Assembly (NCBI GenBank): GCA_002162875.1 | Contig: MABA01000017.1 | Coordinates: 1-64,000, forward strand | Direction of reading: 5' to 3' | Length of the DNA: 64,000 nt | Source of the DNA: Rhodobacterales bacterium 52_120_T64 | GTDB taxonomy: Bacteria > Pseudomonadota > Alphaproteobacteria > Rhodobacterales > Rhodobacteraceae | In this document: positions 16,005-24,383 of the stretch, piece by piece | How positions within the stretch are numbered: position 1 is the stretch's first letter | Layout: the number at the start of each line of letters is the position of its first letter | Notes under the pieces: model-generated | Database searches by the model: none | What the model saw: only the letters and a program-made list of their open reading frames with translations | What the model was told of the DNA's origin: nothing | Program-made: the position numbers and the translations under genes

Positions 16005-16555
16005 CACATGTAACCACCGAGGCGCTAGATTCAGCGTTGGCCTACATTCAGGAAGCCCCGAAAAATTTTGGACCAATCGAAACGCTGTGTTTTCGTCCGG
16101 ATTTTGGCGAACGTGTTTTTTCAGAATCCTTGGCACTTTCTGTGGCAAACGGTGTTGATGGTGACCGCTGGAAGTCCAAACCTTGGTTAACGCTGGAAGA
16201 CGGCTCCGCAGATCCAAGAATTCAAGTCTGCATACTTGGGAAGCGGGTGCTCGACAGTGTCTGGCTTGATCGTGAAAACACCCTATATCCTGGTGATACA
16301 ATTATCGCGGACCTGGATTTTTCAGAAGTTAATTTTCCGAACGGCGCATTGATACGCGCTGGAACCGCAATTTTGCGTGTGTCTGACGTTTTCAACGACG
16401 CCTGCGTAAAATGGAAGGCTCGTTACGGTGTTGAATCCGTTCGCTGGATTAACAGGGTTGATATCAAGCCACTTCGAATGCGCGGCGTGTTGTGCGAAAT
16501 TGTAGAAAACGGCGAGGTTAGTTTGAATGACAGGCTTGAAAAGCTGTCCTCTTGA
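16001..16555 (+). CDS. MOSC-domain-like protein
   Basis: A 184-residue protein that reads like a stand-alone MOSC domain, the beta-barrel fold of molybdenum-cofactor sulfurases and mARC-type proteins. Cues are GVDGDRW, DPRIQVCILGKRVLDSVW, LYPGDTIIADLDFSEVNFP, and the CVKWKARYG segment with a conserved-position cysteine. The typical end follows, GVLCEIVENGEVSLNDRL. Stand-alone MOSC proteins are thought to carry or deliver persulfide sulfur; activity here is inferred only. It is coupled to moeB by ATGA and ends the cysK-moeB unit. Family assignment is from memory of the fold and should be treated as good but not certain. Confidence 0.75.
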   Translation: MTHVTTEALDSALAYIQEAPKNFGPIETLCFRPDFGERVFSESLALSVANGVDGDRWKSKPWLTLEDGSADPRIQVCILGKRVLDSVWLDRENTLYPGDTIIADLDFSEVNFPNGALIRAGTAILRVSDVFNDACVKWKARYGVESVRWINRVDIKPLRMRGVLCEIVENGEVSLNDRLEKLSS

Positions 16556-16756
16556 TCTGATGGGTGATGGCCACCGTCGATAGATATCGCGGCTAACTGT
16601 TACTTTTCTATGCGCTCTATGGCGAAACTTGTTGTTCAATCTGGCACCAAACCCAAATTAACCGATTTTGAGCCACCTTTCTTGATATTCATCAATGCAA
16701 ATTTTCCCTTAATCACTACCGTTTCTTTTCTTTCCAAGAAATAAGGAGCGCGTCTC

Positions 16757-17938
16757 GTGACCCAACAAGCCCAATTCGACATCATCATTATAGGTGCTGG
16801 CCCCGCTGGCCTTAGTTTTGCTCGTAGTCTGTCGGACACCGGCCTACAGATTGTTTTGTTGGAACGTCAAGCTGAGAGCATTCTGGAAAACCCACCTGAA
16901 GATGGCCGCGATATTGCGTTAACGCATTCTTCAGAAAAGATAATGCGGGATTTGGGAATGTGGGACCTTATTCCGGAAACGGAGATCGGGACTATTCGTG
17001 ATGCCAAGGTAGTTAACGGAAAATCACCCTATGCACTGCATTTCGCCAGTGAAAATACTGATCGGGATTATCTGGGGCATATCATTCCCAACCATATCAT
17101 CCGGCAAGCTGCCTATATGGTAGTAGAAGATTTACCGAACGTTACTATTATGACTGAGGCAGAAGTTGTGGAGGTCGAAACCAACTCGACTGCGGGCAAA
17201 GTAACATTGAAAGACGGGACTGAAATTGGCGCACCTTTGGTGATATCAGCTGACAGTCGTTTTTCCGATACACGCCGGCAGATGGGGATTTCATCCTCGA
17301 TGACGGATTTCGGGCGCGTTGTGATCGTTTGCGAAATGGAGCATACGATCTCGCATAACGACACGGCGGTTGAGTGTTTTCACTTTGATCAAACTCTTGC
17401 GATCCTGCCAATGTACGGGAACAAATCCTCGGTCGTTGTGACGCTAACGACTGACAAAGCCGAGGCGGTTATGAATATGCCGCCAGAGGCATTCGCCGCT
17501 GACATACAGCGGCGTTTTGAGGGACAACTCGGTGATATGACACTGGTTTCAAAACGACATCCCTATCCGTTAGTTGGGGTTTTCGCCAACCAGTTCGTCA
17601 AAAAACGGTTTGCCGTGGTTGGAGATGCGGCCGTCGGTATGCATCCGGTTACCGCGCACGGCTTCAACCTTGGGTTAACGGGCGCAAATATTCTGGCGGA
17701 GGAGATACGGAGCGCGCTTGAGGGCGGGTCGGATATAGGGGCCTCCTGGGTGTTAAAGAATTACGAATTCCGACATCGCCGTATTGCACGGCCACTGTAT
17801 TTGGGGACCAACGCGCTGGTTCGGCTGTATACGAACACGACTGTGCCTGGCCGAATACTTCGGCGGGCAGCTTTACGAGTTGGTAATATCATACCACCTG
17901 TCAAACAATTGATTACCCGTCAATTAACGCAAGCCTAA
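16757..17938 (+). CDS. FAD-dependent ubiquinone-biosynthesis-type hydroxylase (UbiH/UbiF/COQ6 family)
   Basis: Flavoprotein monooxygenase of 393 residues. FAD-binding GxGxxG is at residues 11-17 (IIGAGPAGLSFARSL), a DG/S-type motif lies in the middle (VISADSRFSDTRR), and the second FAD motif is VVGDAAVGMHPVTAHGFNLG, diagnostic of the ring hydroxylases of ubiquinone synthesis. Start is a GTG behind AAGGAG. Which ring position it hydroxylates cannot be read from sequence. It is convergent with the 2-hydroxyacid dehydrogenase, 4 bases between stops. The other ubiquinone gene seen here, ubiG, is 26 kb away. Confidence 0.86.
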   Translation: MTQQAQFDIIIIGAGPAGLSFARSLSDTGLQIVLLERQAESILENPPEDGRDIALTHSSEKIMRDLGMWDLIPETEIGTIRDAKVVNGKSPYALHFASENTDRDYLGHIIPNHIIRQAAYMVVEDLPNVTIMTEAEVVEVETNSTAGKVTLKDGTEIGAPLVISADSRFSDTRRQMGISSSMTDFGRVVIVCEMEHTISHNDTAVECFHFDQTLAILPMYGNKSSVVVTLTTDKAEAVMNMPPEAFAADIQRRFEGQLGDMTLVSKRHPYPLVGVFANQFVKKRFAVVGDAAVGMHPVTAHGFNLGLTGANILAEEIRSALEGGSDIGASWVLKNYEFRHRRIARPLYLGTNALVRLYTNTTVPGRILRRAALRVGNIIPPVKQLITRQLTQA

Positions 17939-17942
17939 CGCG

Positions 17943-18929
17943 TTACAGCATGCTCGGCACGACTTGATCCGGCGGACGGTGGCCGTCGGCGAAGGTTTTG
18001 ATGTTGATAATAACCTTTTCACCCATCTCGATCCGGCCTTCGGCAGTTGCGGAACCCATGTGTGGAAGCAACAAAACGTTGTCCAAACCCTTTAACCTTG
18101 GGTTAATGTCATTGCCGTGCTCGAAAACATCAAGCCCCGCGCCAGCCAGTTCGCCTGCGCGCAACATTCTCGTTAGCGCGTTTTCATCTACGATTTCACC
18201 ACGGGCAGTGTTGATGACAAAGGCGCTGGGCTTCATCAACTTCAATCGGCGTGCGTTTAACAAGTGGAACGTGCCAGGGGTGTGCGGGCAGTGGATCGAC
18301 AAAATATCAACACGAGCCAACATTTGATCGAGACTTTCCCAGTATGTCGCTTCGAGCGCTGCCTCGGTGTCTAGGTGCAGTCGACGACGGTTGTGGTAGT
18401 GAACTTGCAGACCAAACGCTTTTGCACGGGTGGCCACGGCCTGTCCAATTCGACCCATTCCTAAAATGCCAAGACGTTTGCCACCAATTCGATGGCCCAT
18501 TAGCGCAGTGGGTGACCAACCCTCCCACTCGCCTTGTTGCATCAGCATTGTGCCTTCGCGGAGGCGGCGCGGTACGGCCAATATCATCGCCATCGTCATA
18601 TCGGCAGTATCATCCGTCAACACACCCGGCGTGTTGGAAACCAAAATTCCGCGTTGTATGGCAGTTTGAACGTCGATGTGATCGAACCCCGAACCATAGT
18701 TCGCGATAAGGCGTAATTTATCACCGGCATGGGCCAGCATTTTTTGGTCAATCGTATCACCAAGGGTTGGCACCAGAATATCGGCGCGGCTGATTGCGTT
18801 AGCCAAAGCCTCGGCATCCATCTTTTCGTCTGTTTCATTCAGCTCCACATCGAAAAGTTCGCGCATGCGGGTCTCAACAGGTTCGGGCAGGCGGCGGGTT
18901 ACGATGACTTTCAGGGGTGCGTTTGTCAT
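17943..18929 (-). CDS. D-2-hydroxyacid dehydrogenase (glyoxylate/hydroxypyruvate reductase type)
   Basis: NAD(P)H-dependent reductase of 328 residues in the D-isomer-specific 2-hydroxyacid dehydrogenase family. The Rossmann loop is GKRLGILGMGRIGQAVATRA. The catalytic set is ANYGSGFDHID (substrate binding), the arginine in NTARGEIVDE, a glutamate in AGLDVFE, and the histidine in LLLPHMGSAT. The closest functional match by pattern is glyoxylate/hydroxypyruvate reductase. Cofactor preference cannot be fixed. Single-gene unit, transcribed away from the SH3-protein locus. Confidence 0.88.
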   Translation of the reverse strand: MTNAPLKVIVTRRLPEPVETRMRELFDVELNETDEKMDAEALANAISRADILVPTLGDTIDQKMLAHAGDKLRLIANYGSGFDHIDVQTAIQRGILVSNTPGVLTDDTADMTMAMILAVPRRLREGTMLMQQGEWEGWSPTALMGHRIGGKRLGILGMGRIGQAVATRAKAFGLQVHYHNRRRLHLDTEAALEATYWESLDQMLARVDILSIHCPHTPGTFHLLNARRLKLMKPSAFVINTARGEIVDENALTRMLRAGELAGAGLDVFEHGNDINPRLKGLDNVLLLPHMGSATAEGRIEMGEKVIINIKTFADGHRPPDQVVPSML

Positions 18930-18993
18930 ATTGCTTTTGCGTCCTCGGGTTGAAAACTTTGTGCTAACATGGCAGCAAAGGAGGGGCGGGGGA

Positions 18994-19050
18994 ATGGCAA
19001 AAATGCCAAACCGCGCGATGCAGGCTAATTACAGGCGATTATTATGTTGA
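18994..19050 (+). CDS. Putative 18-residue leader peptide ahead of the SH3 protein
   Basis: A short frame (ATG 18994, TGA 19048-19050) preceded by a strong AAAGGAGGGG ribosome-binding site. It encodes MAKMPNRAMQANYRRLLC, basic, no recognisable family. The ATG of the next gene (19044) lies inside its last codons in another frame, so ribosomes ending here can restart on the SH3 gene, whose own ribosome-binding site is weak. This is the layout of a translationally coupled leader peptide. It may only relay ribosomes, or sense a supply of arginine or tyrosine late in its sequence; that is speculation. Confidence 0.4.
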   Translation: MAKMPNRAMQANYRRLLC

Positions 19051-19574
19051 AACCAATGCGACATTTGTTGCGAGCAGCCGTGATTTTATTGATCGGCTTT
19101 GGTGTGAGTGCGCCTGTAGCAATTGCGCAGCAAACATCCGCCACAAATGTCGGCCCGGTTACCAGCTTACCCTTACCCCGGTTTGTCAGCCTAAAAGGCG
19201 TAAAAGCCAATGTTCGACGCGGTCCTAGTCAGTCACACCGCATTGACTGGGTGTTAATGCATCGTGGCACACCTTTGCAAATTACTGCAGAGTTTGAACA
19301 TTGGCGGCGTGTGCGCGATCAAGACAATGTCGGGGGCTGGATACACTACTCCCTACTTAGTGGTCATCGGACCGTTGTTGTGCAGGGGCAACGCATTCCA
19401 TTGCATGCGGAACCCACCGAAACTTCGCGCACGATAGCATTGGCGGAAAAGGGTGTAGTTGCCTCGGTTGGGACATGTATTCCTGACTGGTGCGAGATTG
19501 AAACGGACGGATTTTCGGGTTGGGTTATGAAGTCCGGAATATGGGGAATCGGATCAGCAGAGATCCGCGAATAG
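19044..19574 (+). CDS. Exported bacterial SH3-domain protein
   Basis: A 176-residue protein with a signal peptide (residues 1 to about 28, MRHLLRAAVILLIGFGV... ending VAIAQQ) and two SH3b-like repeats. The first covers roughly KGVKANVRRGPSQSHR to WIHYSLL, the second starts near RIPLHAEPTETS and ends FSGWVMKSGIWG. Such proteins (DUF1058/SH3_4) are periplasmic and are thought to bind peptidoglycan or peptides; the exact role is unknown. Start overlaps the stop of a short upstream frame with a much stronger ribosome-binding site, suggesting coupled translation. A small inverted repeat (GTTGCC/GGCAAC at 19574-19590) follows the stop. Confidence 0.82.
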   Translation: MLKPMRHLLRAAVILLIGFGVSAPVAIAQQTSATNVGPVTSLPLPRFVSLKGVKANVRRGPSQSHRIDWVLMHRGTPLQITAEFEHWRRVRDQDNVGGWIHYSLLSGHRTVVVQGQRIPLHAEPTETSRTIALAEKGVVASVGTCIPDWCEIETDGFSGWVMKSGIWGIGSAEIRE

Positions 19575-19684
19575 TTGCCGACGTGGCAACCCTTGCTTAT
19601 CTATTCAACCATCAGGCTATTGCCCGTCATTCATGCCGCGGATAGACTCCGCGAAAATTCTATTTATTGTTGGAGAATATGGTT

Positions 19685-21139
19685 ATGAAAAAACTGGTAA
19701 CGGCTTTTACGTCCGTCGCGATTATAGGTAGTGCATCGTACGCTGTGGCGCAAAACCAGCTAGAAACGACACTCGATCTCGTAGTCCGCGGTATGATGGA
19801 TGATGGCGCCGAAGTAGCGTATAACGAACGGATTATTGGTGCCGACGGAAGTGTAGAATACACCGATTTGGTGATTGCTGATCCGGATGGTGAATTTTCT
19901 TTGTCCATGGATTGGTTAAAAGGCGTACCATCTGACGCCGACGTTACGTTCACAGTTTCCGATACTATTAGTGTTTCTGGTACGGAAGAAGGCGTTGAAT
20001 TCTCGTTCAAAATTCAATCTTCGGCATTGTCGCTTACTACCAACGGCGTGCTGCGCGAGGCGATGAGCACTGAAGACATTACAGTTACATTCTCGGCCGA
20101 TGAATTTATCATCGATGGTGGTGATCCTGATAGTGAGGTTCTGCGGAAAATCTTCGTTGATCTTGGCTCCGTTGATCTCAATTTGCTGGTTTCGACTGAA
20201 GACATGTTCGTTAAAGGCGGGTTTGACGCCGAGAAGGCGGAAATCGCGTATGACTACACCATCGATGGGCAATCTCAAGATATTGAGCAATCAACTGGCA
20301 CAACTACTGTATCGTTCGAATTTGATATTCCTGAAGACGAAGAAGATGCGTTTGGATATCTAGACGGTACCAAATCCGCTGTATTAAAAGCATCCAGTGG
20401 TGCCAGTGAATTCGTGGGGACTATGGATGCCGAAGGTATCCCGCTTGCCATTGAGGGTACTTCGGGTGCCAGCTCCGTATTGCTGGAAATCATCGATGGA
20501 ACTATCACCTATGATGTTAGCGCAGATGGTTTTGATATGGTTGTGGTCCCTGGCGAGGGCTTACGGATTCCACCTGTTGAAATTGGAATGGGTGAGATGG
20601 CAATGAAATTGGTCGTTCCTGCAAGCGCTGCGAATGCGCCTGCTGAAATGATCATTGATATCCTGTTTGCTGATCTAGTTGTCGGCGAAGGCATATGGTC
20701 GATGATTGATCCAGGCAAAACGATTTCTCGTGATCCGGCCCAACTGGATATTGATGTCGAGGCACTGGTGCAGCTTGATGCTATGGCTGCCATTTTGGGT
20801 AACGAGGATCCAACATCGTTGGCCGCGATCCATAGTCTGGACATTAACCAAATATTACTCTCGCTTGCCGGTGCATCGGTACAACTGGAAGGCGCTGCAA
20901 CGTTCGACAATTCCGGTCCGATCCCGACACCGTTGGGCTCTTTGAATGTCGACTTACGCGGTATATCTACTTTGGCAAACCAGTTGGTTGCACTCGGCTT
21001 GCTAGACCAAATGCAAGCAGGCATGGCTATGGGGATGATGATGGCGTTCGGTAAGCCGGGCGACGAAGCTGACCAGTTTATCTCCGAGATCACTTTCACT
21101 GAAGACGGCATTTTGGCGAACGGCCAACCAATCCGGTAA
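19685..21139 (+). CDS. Exported DUF2125-type protein
   Basis: Protein of 484 residues with a clear signal peptide (MKKLVTAFTSVAIIGSASYAVAQ), followed by a long, acidic, beta-rich sequence. Pattern and length fit the alphaproteobacterial DUF2125 family, whose function is unknown; location should be the periplasm. The ATG at 19685 is preferred because GGAG lies 9 bases upstream and the signal peptide starts there; ATG 19679 is too close to that site. Methionine-rich MQAGMAMGMMMAFG near the end is unusual. A strong terminator follows. The family call is moderately confident. Confidence 0.75.
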   Translation: MKKLVTAFTSVAIIGSASYAVAQNQLETTLDLVVRGMMDDGAEVAYNERIIGADGSVEYTDLVIADPDGEFSLSMDWLKGVPSDADVTFTVSDTISVSGTEEGVEFSFKIQSSALSLTTNGVLREAMSTEDITVTFSADEFIIDGGDPDSEVLRKIFVDLGSVDLNLLVSTEDMFVKGGFDAEKAEIAYDYTIDGQSQDIEQSTGTTTVSFEFDIPEDEEDAFGYLDGTKSAVLKASSGASEFVGTMDAEGIPLAIEGTSGASSVLLEIIDGTITYDVSADGFDMVVVPGEGLRIPPVEIGMGEMAMKLVVPASAANAPAEMIIDILFADLVVGEGIWSMIDPGKTISRDPAQLDIDVEALVQLDAMAAILGNEDPTSLAAIHSLDINQILLSLAGASVQLEGAATFDNSGPIPTPLGSLNVDLRGISTLANQLVALGLLDQMQAGMAMGMMMAFGKPGDEADQFISEITFTEDGILANGQPIR

Positions 21140-21160
21140 TAGATGTCGAATTAGGTTTTT

Positions 21161-21190
21161 AGGCCCGTTGTTCGTTCGGCGGGCCTTTTT
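21161..21190 (+). terminator. Rho-independent terminator after the DUF2125 gene
   Basis: AGGCCCG (21161-21167), a 12-base loop, CGGGCCT (21180-21186), then a run of T to 21190. It ends the plus-strand transcript just before the convergent smr gene. Confidence 0.82.
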
Positions 21191-21196
21191 CATGAG

Positions 21197-21805
21197 TTAG
21201 CGTGTGCGACGCAAATAGACGTAATACGCACCACCACCACCGTGCTTCGCGTGGGCGGGGGTTATCTGCAAAATCTTGGGTTTCAAGTCAGGGCGGTTCA
21301 ACCAATGCGGTAAGCTGTGGCGCAAAATACCTTGACGCGTCGGCATTATGCCTTCGTCAACACGGGTAGAATTGCCTTTGCCCGTAATCACCAACGCCAA
21401 CCGTTTACCAGCAGAATGACTGCGATGGATAAATGCCGTTAGCTCCGAATGTGCTTGCGCCGCAGTCAACCCGTGTAGATCCAGTCTCGCATCCGGTTTG
21501 ATTTTGCCTTTACGAAGACGGTCAAAATTCTTGCGGTCCATCTGGTGGGTCGACGTTTCACTTGCCTTCATCGGGTCGAGCGCAAGATTGACGGTCACCC
21601 GTGCTTCGGGCCTCATTCCACCAATTTGTGTCAAAGGCCGGATCATTTGTCGCGATGGCTTTTTCGCTAATGGCGCGCGTTCGGGTTCAGGTTTAAAAGT
21701 TATGTTAAAGGGTTTCACAGAATGCAGGGGAACGGTGGTCTGGGTGACCATCGACCAGACCTCGTGATCATCCTCGCTTAGTTTTCTGTGTTTTCGGCGT
21801 ACCAT
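21197..21805 (-). CDS. Smr-domain protein
   Basis: A 202-residue protein with a C-terminal Smr (small MutS-related) domain from about residue 105. LDLHGLTAAQAHSEL carries the LDLHG motif, ALVITGKG the TGKG motif, and the end has a basic YVYLRRTR tail. Smr domains are nucleases acting on RNA or branched DNA; the N-terminal half here is proline-rich and without a domain. It lies 9 bases after timA on the same strand, so the two are probably co-transcribed. In relatives a murein transglycosylase gene (mltA) often lies between timA and smr; it is missing here. Confidence 0.85.
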   Translation of the reverse strand: MVRRKHRKLSEDDHEVWSMVTQTTVPLHSVKPFNITFKPEPERAPLAKKPSRQMIRPLTQIGGMRPEARVTVNLALDPMKASETSTHQMDRKNFDRLRKGKIKPDARLDLHGLTAAQAHSELTAFIHRSHSAGKRLALVITGKGNSTRVDEGIMPTRQGILRHSLPHWLNRPDLKPKILQITPAHAKHGGGGAYYVYLRRTR

Positions 21806-21814
21806 GACAATGGC

Positions 21815-22465
21815 TTACGCCTCGGTTCCGACCAAAAGCCAGTTCGGATTCTCACCACCCATTAACCGCGCAAATGTCCAAGTGTCGGACTGCTTTTTGA
21901 TGTGCTTATCGTCACCCTCGACAACTTCACCTTCTGCGTTGCGGACAACAGATGTCAGCTCGCCAGTGAACTTCATGGTAATTTCGGCTTCACTGTTTTC
22001 CACGTCAAACTTCGCACCAGCCAACTTAACGCTACTTACACCAACGAAATTCGCATCAACGGTCAGGCCGCTATCGGCCCGTGCAATAATCGCCGAGGAA
22101 AAAGATTCGTAAACGTCAGGCGCAAGGTATTGCTCAAGAAACGGCAAATCACCGTTTTCAAATGCCATCAGGATCATTTCATAAGCTTGGCGCGCACCGC
22201 CTGTGAAGACCTCGACCGAGAAGCCGGATTCGATTCGCTTCATCGCGGCAAGTGCTTTGCCGGAGTCACTGTTCAAATCGATATAGTTTGAAATATCAAA
22301 GTCTTCGCCGCCACCTTCGATCACGTCAAATTTGCGTTTCGCGGTACGGGCAGGAGCCGTTGTATCCTCGAATCCTTCGCGCGTTCCGAGGACACTGCGA
22401 AGTCGAAGCACCAGAAACAGCGCGACGGCGGCAAGAAAAATAATTTGAACCAATTGCGAGCCCAT
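21815..22465 (-). CDS. timA: Tim44/TimA-like membrane-anchored adaptor
   Basis: A 216-residue protein with one N-terminal membrane segment (about residues 5-20, VQIIFLAAVALFLVLRLR) and a C-terminal Tim44-like domain (about 75-216) of the alpha-beta type. Typical pieces are AYEMILMAFENGDLPFLEQYL, FSSAIIARA, and the strand-rich DTWTFARLMGGENPNWLL end. Bacterial TimA is an inner-membrane adaptor of uncertain role, related to the mitochondrial import motor subunit. It is divergent from fxsA across 117 bases and precedes smr. Confidence 0.86.
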   Translation of the reverse strand: MGSQLVQIIFLAAVALFLVLRLRSVLGTREGFEDTTAPARTAKRKFDVIEGGGEDFDISNYIDLNSDSGKALAAMKRIESGFSVEVFTGGARQAYEMILMAFENGDLPFLEQYLAPDVYESFSSAIIARADSGLTVDANFVGVSSVKLAGAKFDVENSEAEITMKFTGELTSVVRNAEGEVVEGDDKHIKKQSDTWTFARLMGGENPNWLLVGTEA

Positions 22466-22582
22466 CGGATCGACCTTTCGAAAAAATTCTGGCTAAACAT
22501 TGGCGTTCGGCCTATTCGCTACCTATGTAAGCATTGTGAGGGGCCAAGTCCATTGGTCCGAAGTAAACTTTGGAAAAGGCAT

Positions 22583-23074
22583 ATGTGGCTATTTTTTCTA
22601 TTCGTAGCAGTTCCGATTGTCGAGATCGGTCTATTCATTCAAGTTGGCGGTTTTCTTGGGCTGTGGACAACACTGGCTATCGTAGTTCTGACCGCTTTGG
22701 TTGGCACGGCATTGATGCGTGCGCAGGGTATGGCGGCTCTGCAAAAGTTGCAAACCAGCATCGAAAGCGGCGGAAATCCGGCTGATCCGATTGCGAACGG
22801 GGCTTTCATCTTGATCGCCGGTTTGTTGCTGTTAACGCCGGGGTTTTTCACAGATACAGTTGGGTTACTGCTGTTGATCCCTCGCATACGCCAATCACTT
22901 ATCCGTACCGTTGCGGCGCAATTAAAAGCTCGTGCTACAGTTTATGCGTCGTCGGGATTTGAAACCCGGACCCAATATGCGTCCGACACAGTTCTTGAAG
23001 GCGATTTCGAGGTTGCCGAGGACAACTTGAATAGCAAACCCGGAAATTCCGGATGGACCCGCCCAGAGGAATGA
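22583..23074 (+). CDS. fxsA: FxsA family membrane protein
   Basis: Cytoplasmic membrane protein of 163 residues with the FxsA pattern. The N-terminal segment is FFLFVAVPIVEIGLFIQVGG, the second segment WTTLAIVVLTALVGTALMRA, and there is a third segment GAFILIAGLLLLTPGFFTDTVG with the characteristic TPGFFTD. The C-terminal tail is hydrophilic. In E. coli, FxsA overproduction relieves F-plasmid exclusion of phage T7; its native role is unclear. ATG 22583 is chosen because GGAAAAGG lies just upstream and the protein then begins at the conserved membrane segment; the frame extends 46 codons further without support. Confidence 0.87.
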   Translation: MWLFFLFVAVPIVEIGLFIQVGGFLGLWTTLAIVVLTALVGTALMRAQGMAALQKLQTSIESGGNPADPIANGAFILIAGLLLLTPGFFTDTVGLLLLIPRIRQSLIRTVAAQLKARATVYASSGFETRTQYASDTVLEGDFEVAEDNLNSKPGNSGWTRPEE

Positions 23075-23149
23075 ACGATCGATTGTCCCTTCTGCGCAGA
23101 AGTGATACTCCGACCTCCAACAATAACACCACAACAGGAATTCGTCCAA

Positions 23150-23647
23150 ATGGCAGAAGAAAATAACGGCGCGGCCGAGGCTACACCTCCACAGCAGCCA
23201 ATCGTAAAAGTCCTTAACCAATATATCCGCGACCTATCATTCGAAAACGTAGCTCTTCAGAATGACCGGATGCCGGAAGGCCAAACTAGCTTCGAAGTAC
23301 AAGTCGCACTGGACGCACGAAAAGTTAGTGAAAACCAATACGAAGTTATCAATAAACTGAAGGTTAACGCCACAATCGGTGAGGAAAAAATCTTTATTCT
23401 TGAGTTGGATTACGCCGGCCGGTTCAGCGTTCAAAACGTTCCAAACGAACAATTGCATGCGTTTTTGATGATCGAGTGTCCACGGATGATCTTCCCGTAT
23501 CTTCGACGGGTTGTTGGTGATGTAACGCGCGATGGTGGTTATCCGCCACTTAACTTGGACAATATCGACTTCCTAGCGCTCTATCGCAACCAAATGGCGA
23601 AGATGGCGCAGGCACAAGCCGAGGCCAAGGAAGCACCGATTTCCTAA
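23150..23647 (+). CDS. secB: Protein-export chaperone SecB
   Basis: Tetrameric cytosolic chaperone that keeps exported preproteins unfolded and hands them to SecA. The 165-residue protein is acidic and has the SecB core IVKVLNQYIRDLSFENVA, the beta-sheet stretch VQVALDARKVSENQYEV and the signature LMIECPRMIFPYLRRVVGD near residue 110. The C-terminal tail is short and carries no cysteine, so it lacks the zinc-binding SecA site of E. coli type, as is common in alphaproteobacteria. ATG 23150 follows AGGA; an earlier in-frame start is not supported. Ends in a terminator that overlaps the end of dnaQ. Confidence 0.95.
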   Translation: MAEENNGAAEATPPQQPIVKVLNQYIRDLSFENVALQNDRMPEGQTSFEVQVALDARKVSENQYEVINKLKVNATIGEEKIFILELDYAGRFSVQNVPNEQLHAFLMIECPRMIFPYLRRVVGDVTRDGGYPPLNLDNIDFLALYRNQMAKMAQAQAEAKEAPIS

Positions 23648-23668
23648 ATTTCTAAATATCGCAAAAGG

Positions 23669-23692
23669 GGCGGCCATTCGGTCGCCTTTTTT
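23669..23692 (+). terminator. Rho-independent terminator after secB
   Basis: GGCGGCC (23669-23675), 4-base loop, GGTCGCC (23680-23686, one mismatch), then six T. The hairpin overlaps the last bases of the convergent dnaQ. Confidence 0.8.
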
Positions 23693-24383
23693 ATTTGAAT
23701 TTGGCCCAAACGGCGACTTCACCCATTTTTCCCACAAATTCCTTATGCGCTTCCAATTCCGCCTCGGTAATGCGCGAGGGTAACTGGGTGGGCCGCTTCG
23801 GTGGGGACCAGCTCGCATTGATCCCGTTGTCAGTCGCATCATCGTTCGAAACAACCGAAAGCGCAAAGTCAGGTTGGCGGCCACCGATCAATTCCAGATA
23901 CACTTCAGCGAGTATCTCGGAATCGAGCAGCGCGCCGTGTAATTCCCGTTCTGTTGTAATACCAAACCTGCGACACAGTGCATCTAACGAGTTCTGCGCT
24001 CCTGGGAACTTTTTCCGTGCAATCGCCAACGTATCTAACGCCTGCGCCCATGGTAGCTCGGGTCGGTCGAGCCATTTCAATTCCGCGTTTAGGAACTTCA
24101 TATCAAACGCAGCATTGTGGATAACCATTTTGGAATCGCCGGCGAAATCCAAAAACTCTTGCGCAATGTCTTTGAATAGCGGTTTGTCAGATAAAAACTC
24201 AGCACTTAACCCGTGAACTGCAAACGCGCCTTCTGGCATATCACGCTGGGGGTTGATGTATTGATGATACGTTTTGCCCGTTGGCATGTGGTTAAACAAC
24301 TCCACCGCACCGATTTCAACAATTCGGTCACCGGAATTCGGGTCGAGGCCAGTTGTTTCGGTATCCATCACGATTTCGCGCAT
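23691..24383 (-). CDS. dnaQ: DNA polymerase III epsilon subunit
   Basis: 3'-5' proofreading exonuclease of the replicative polymerase. The 230-residue protein has the DEDDh exonuclease motifs: DTETTGLD at residues 7-14 (first Asp/Glu pair), FAVHGLSAEFL, VIHNAAFDMKFLNAEL (second Asp), and HGALLDSEILAEVYLEL (catalytic His and last Asp). The C-terminal tail is the polymerase-binding region. It begins on the base after the coaE stop and is the last gene of the minus-strand set that runs from DUF299 through maf, aroE and coaE, away from the candidate origin. Confidence 0.94.
   Translation of the reverse strand: MREIVMDTETTGLDPNSGDRIVEIGAVELFNHMPTGKTYHQYINPQRDMPEGAFAVHGLSAEFLSDKPLFKDIAQEFLDFAGDSKMVIHNAAFDMKFLNAELKWLDRPELPWAQALDTLAIARKKFPGAQNSLDALCRRFGITTERELHGALLDSEILAEVYLELIGGRQPDFALSVVSNDDATDNGINASWSPPKRPTQLPSRITEAELEAHKEFVGKMGEVAVWAKFK

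Noticed and set aside
16619-16744. 41-codon ORF (starts MAKLVVQSG) between the MOSC gene and the UbiH-family gene
   Set aside because: No ribosome-binding site, composition not clearly protein-like, and it runs into the ribosome-binding site of the next gene. Probably chance.
24116-24124. Perfect DnaA-box-like TGTGGATAA inside dnaQ
   Set aside because: Isolated coding copy without a cluster; expected by chance in 64 kb. A similar lone copy lies in truB (53620-53628).
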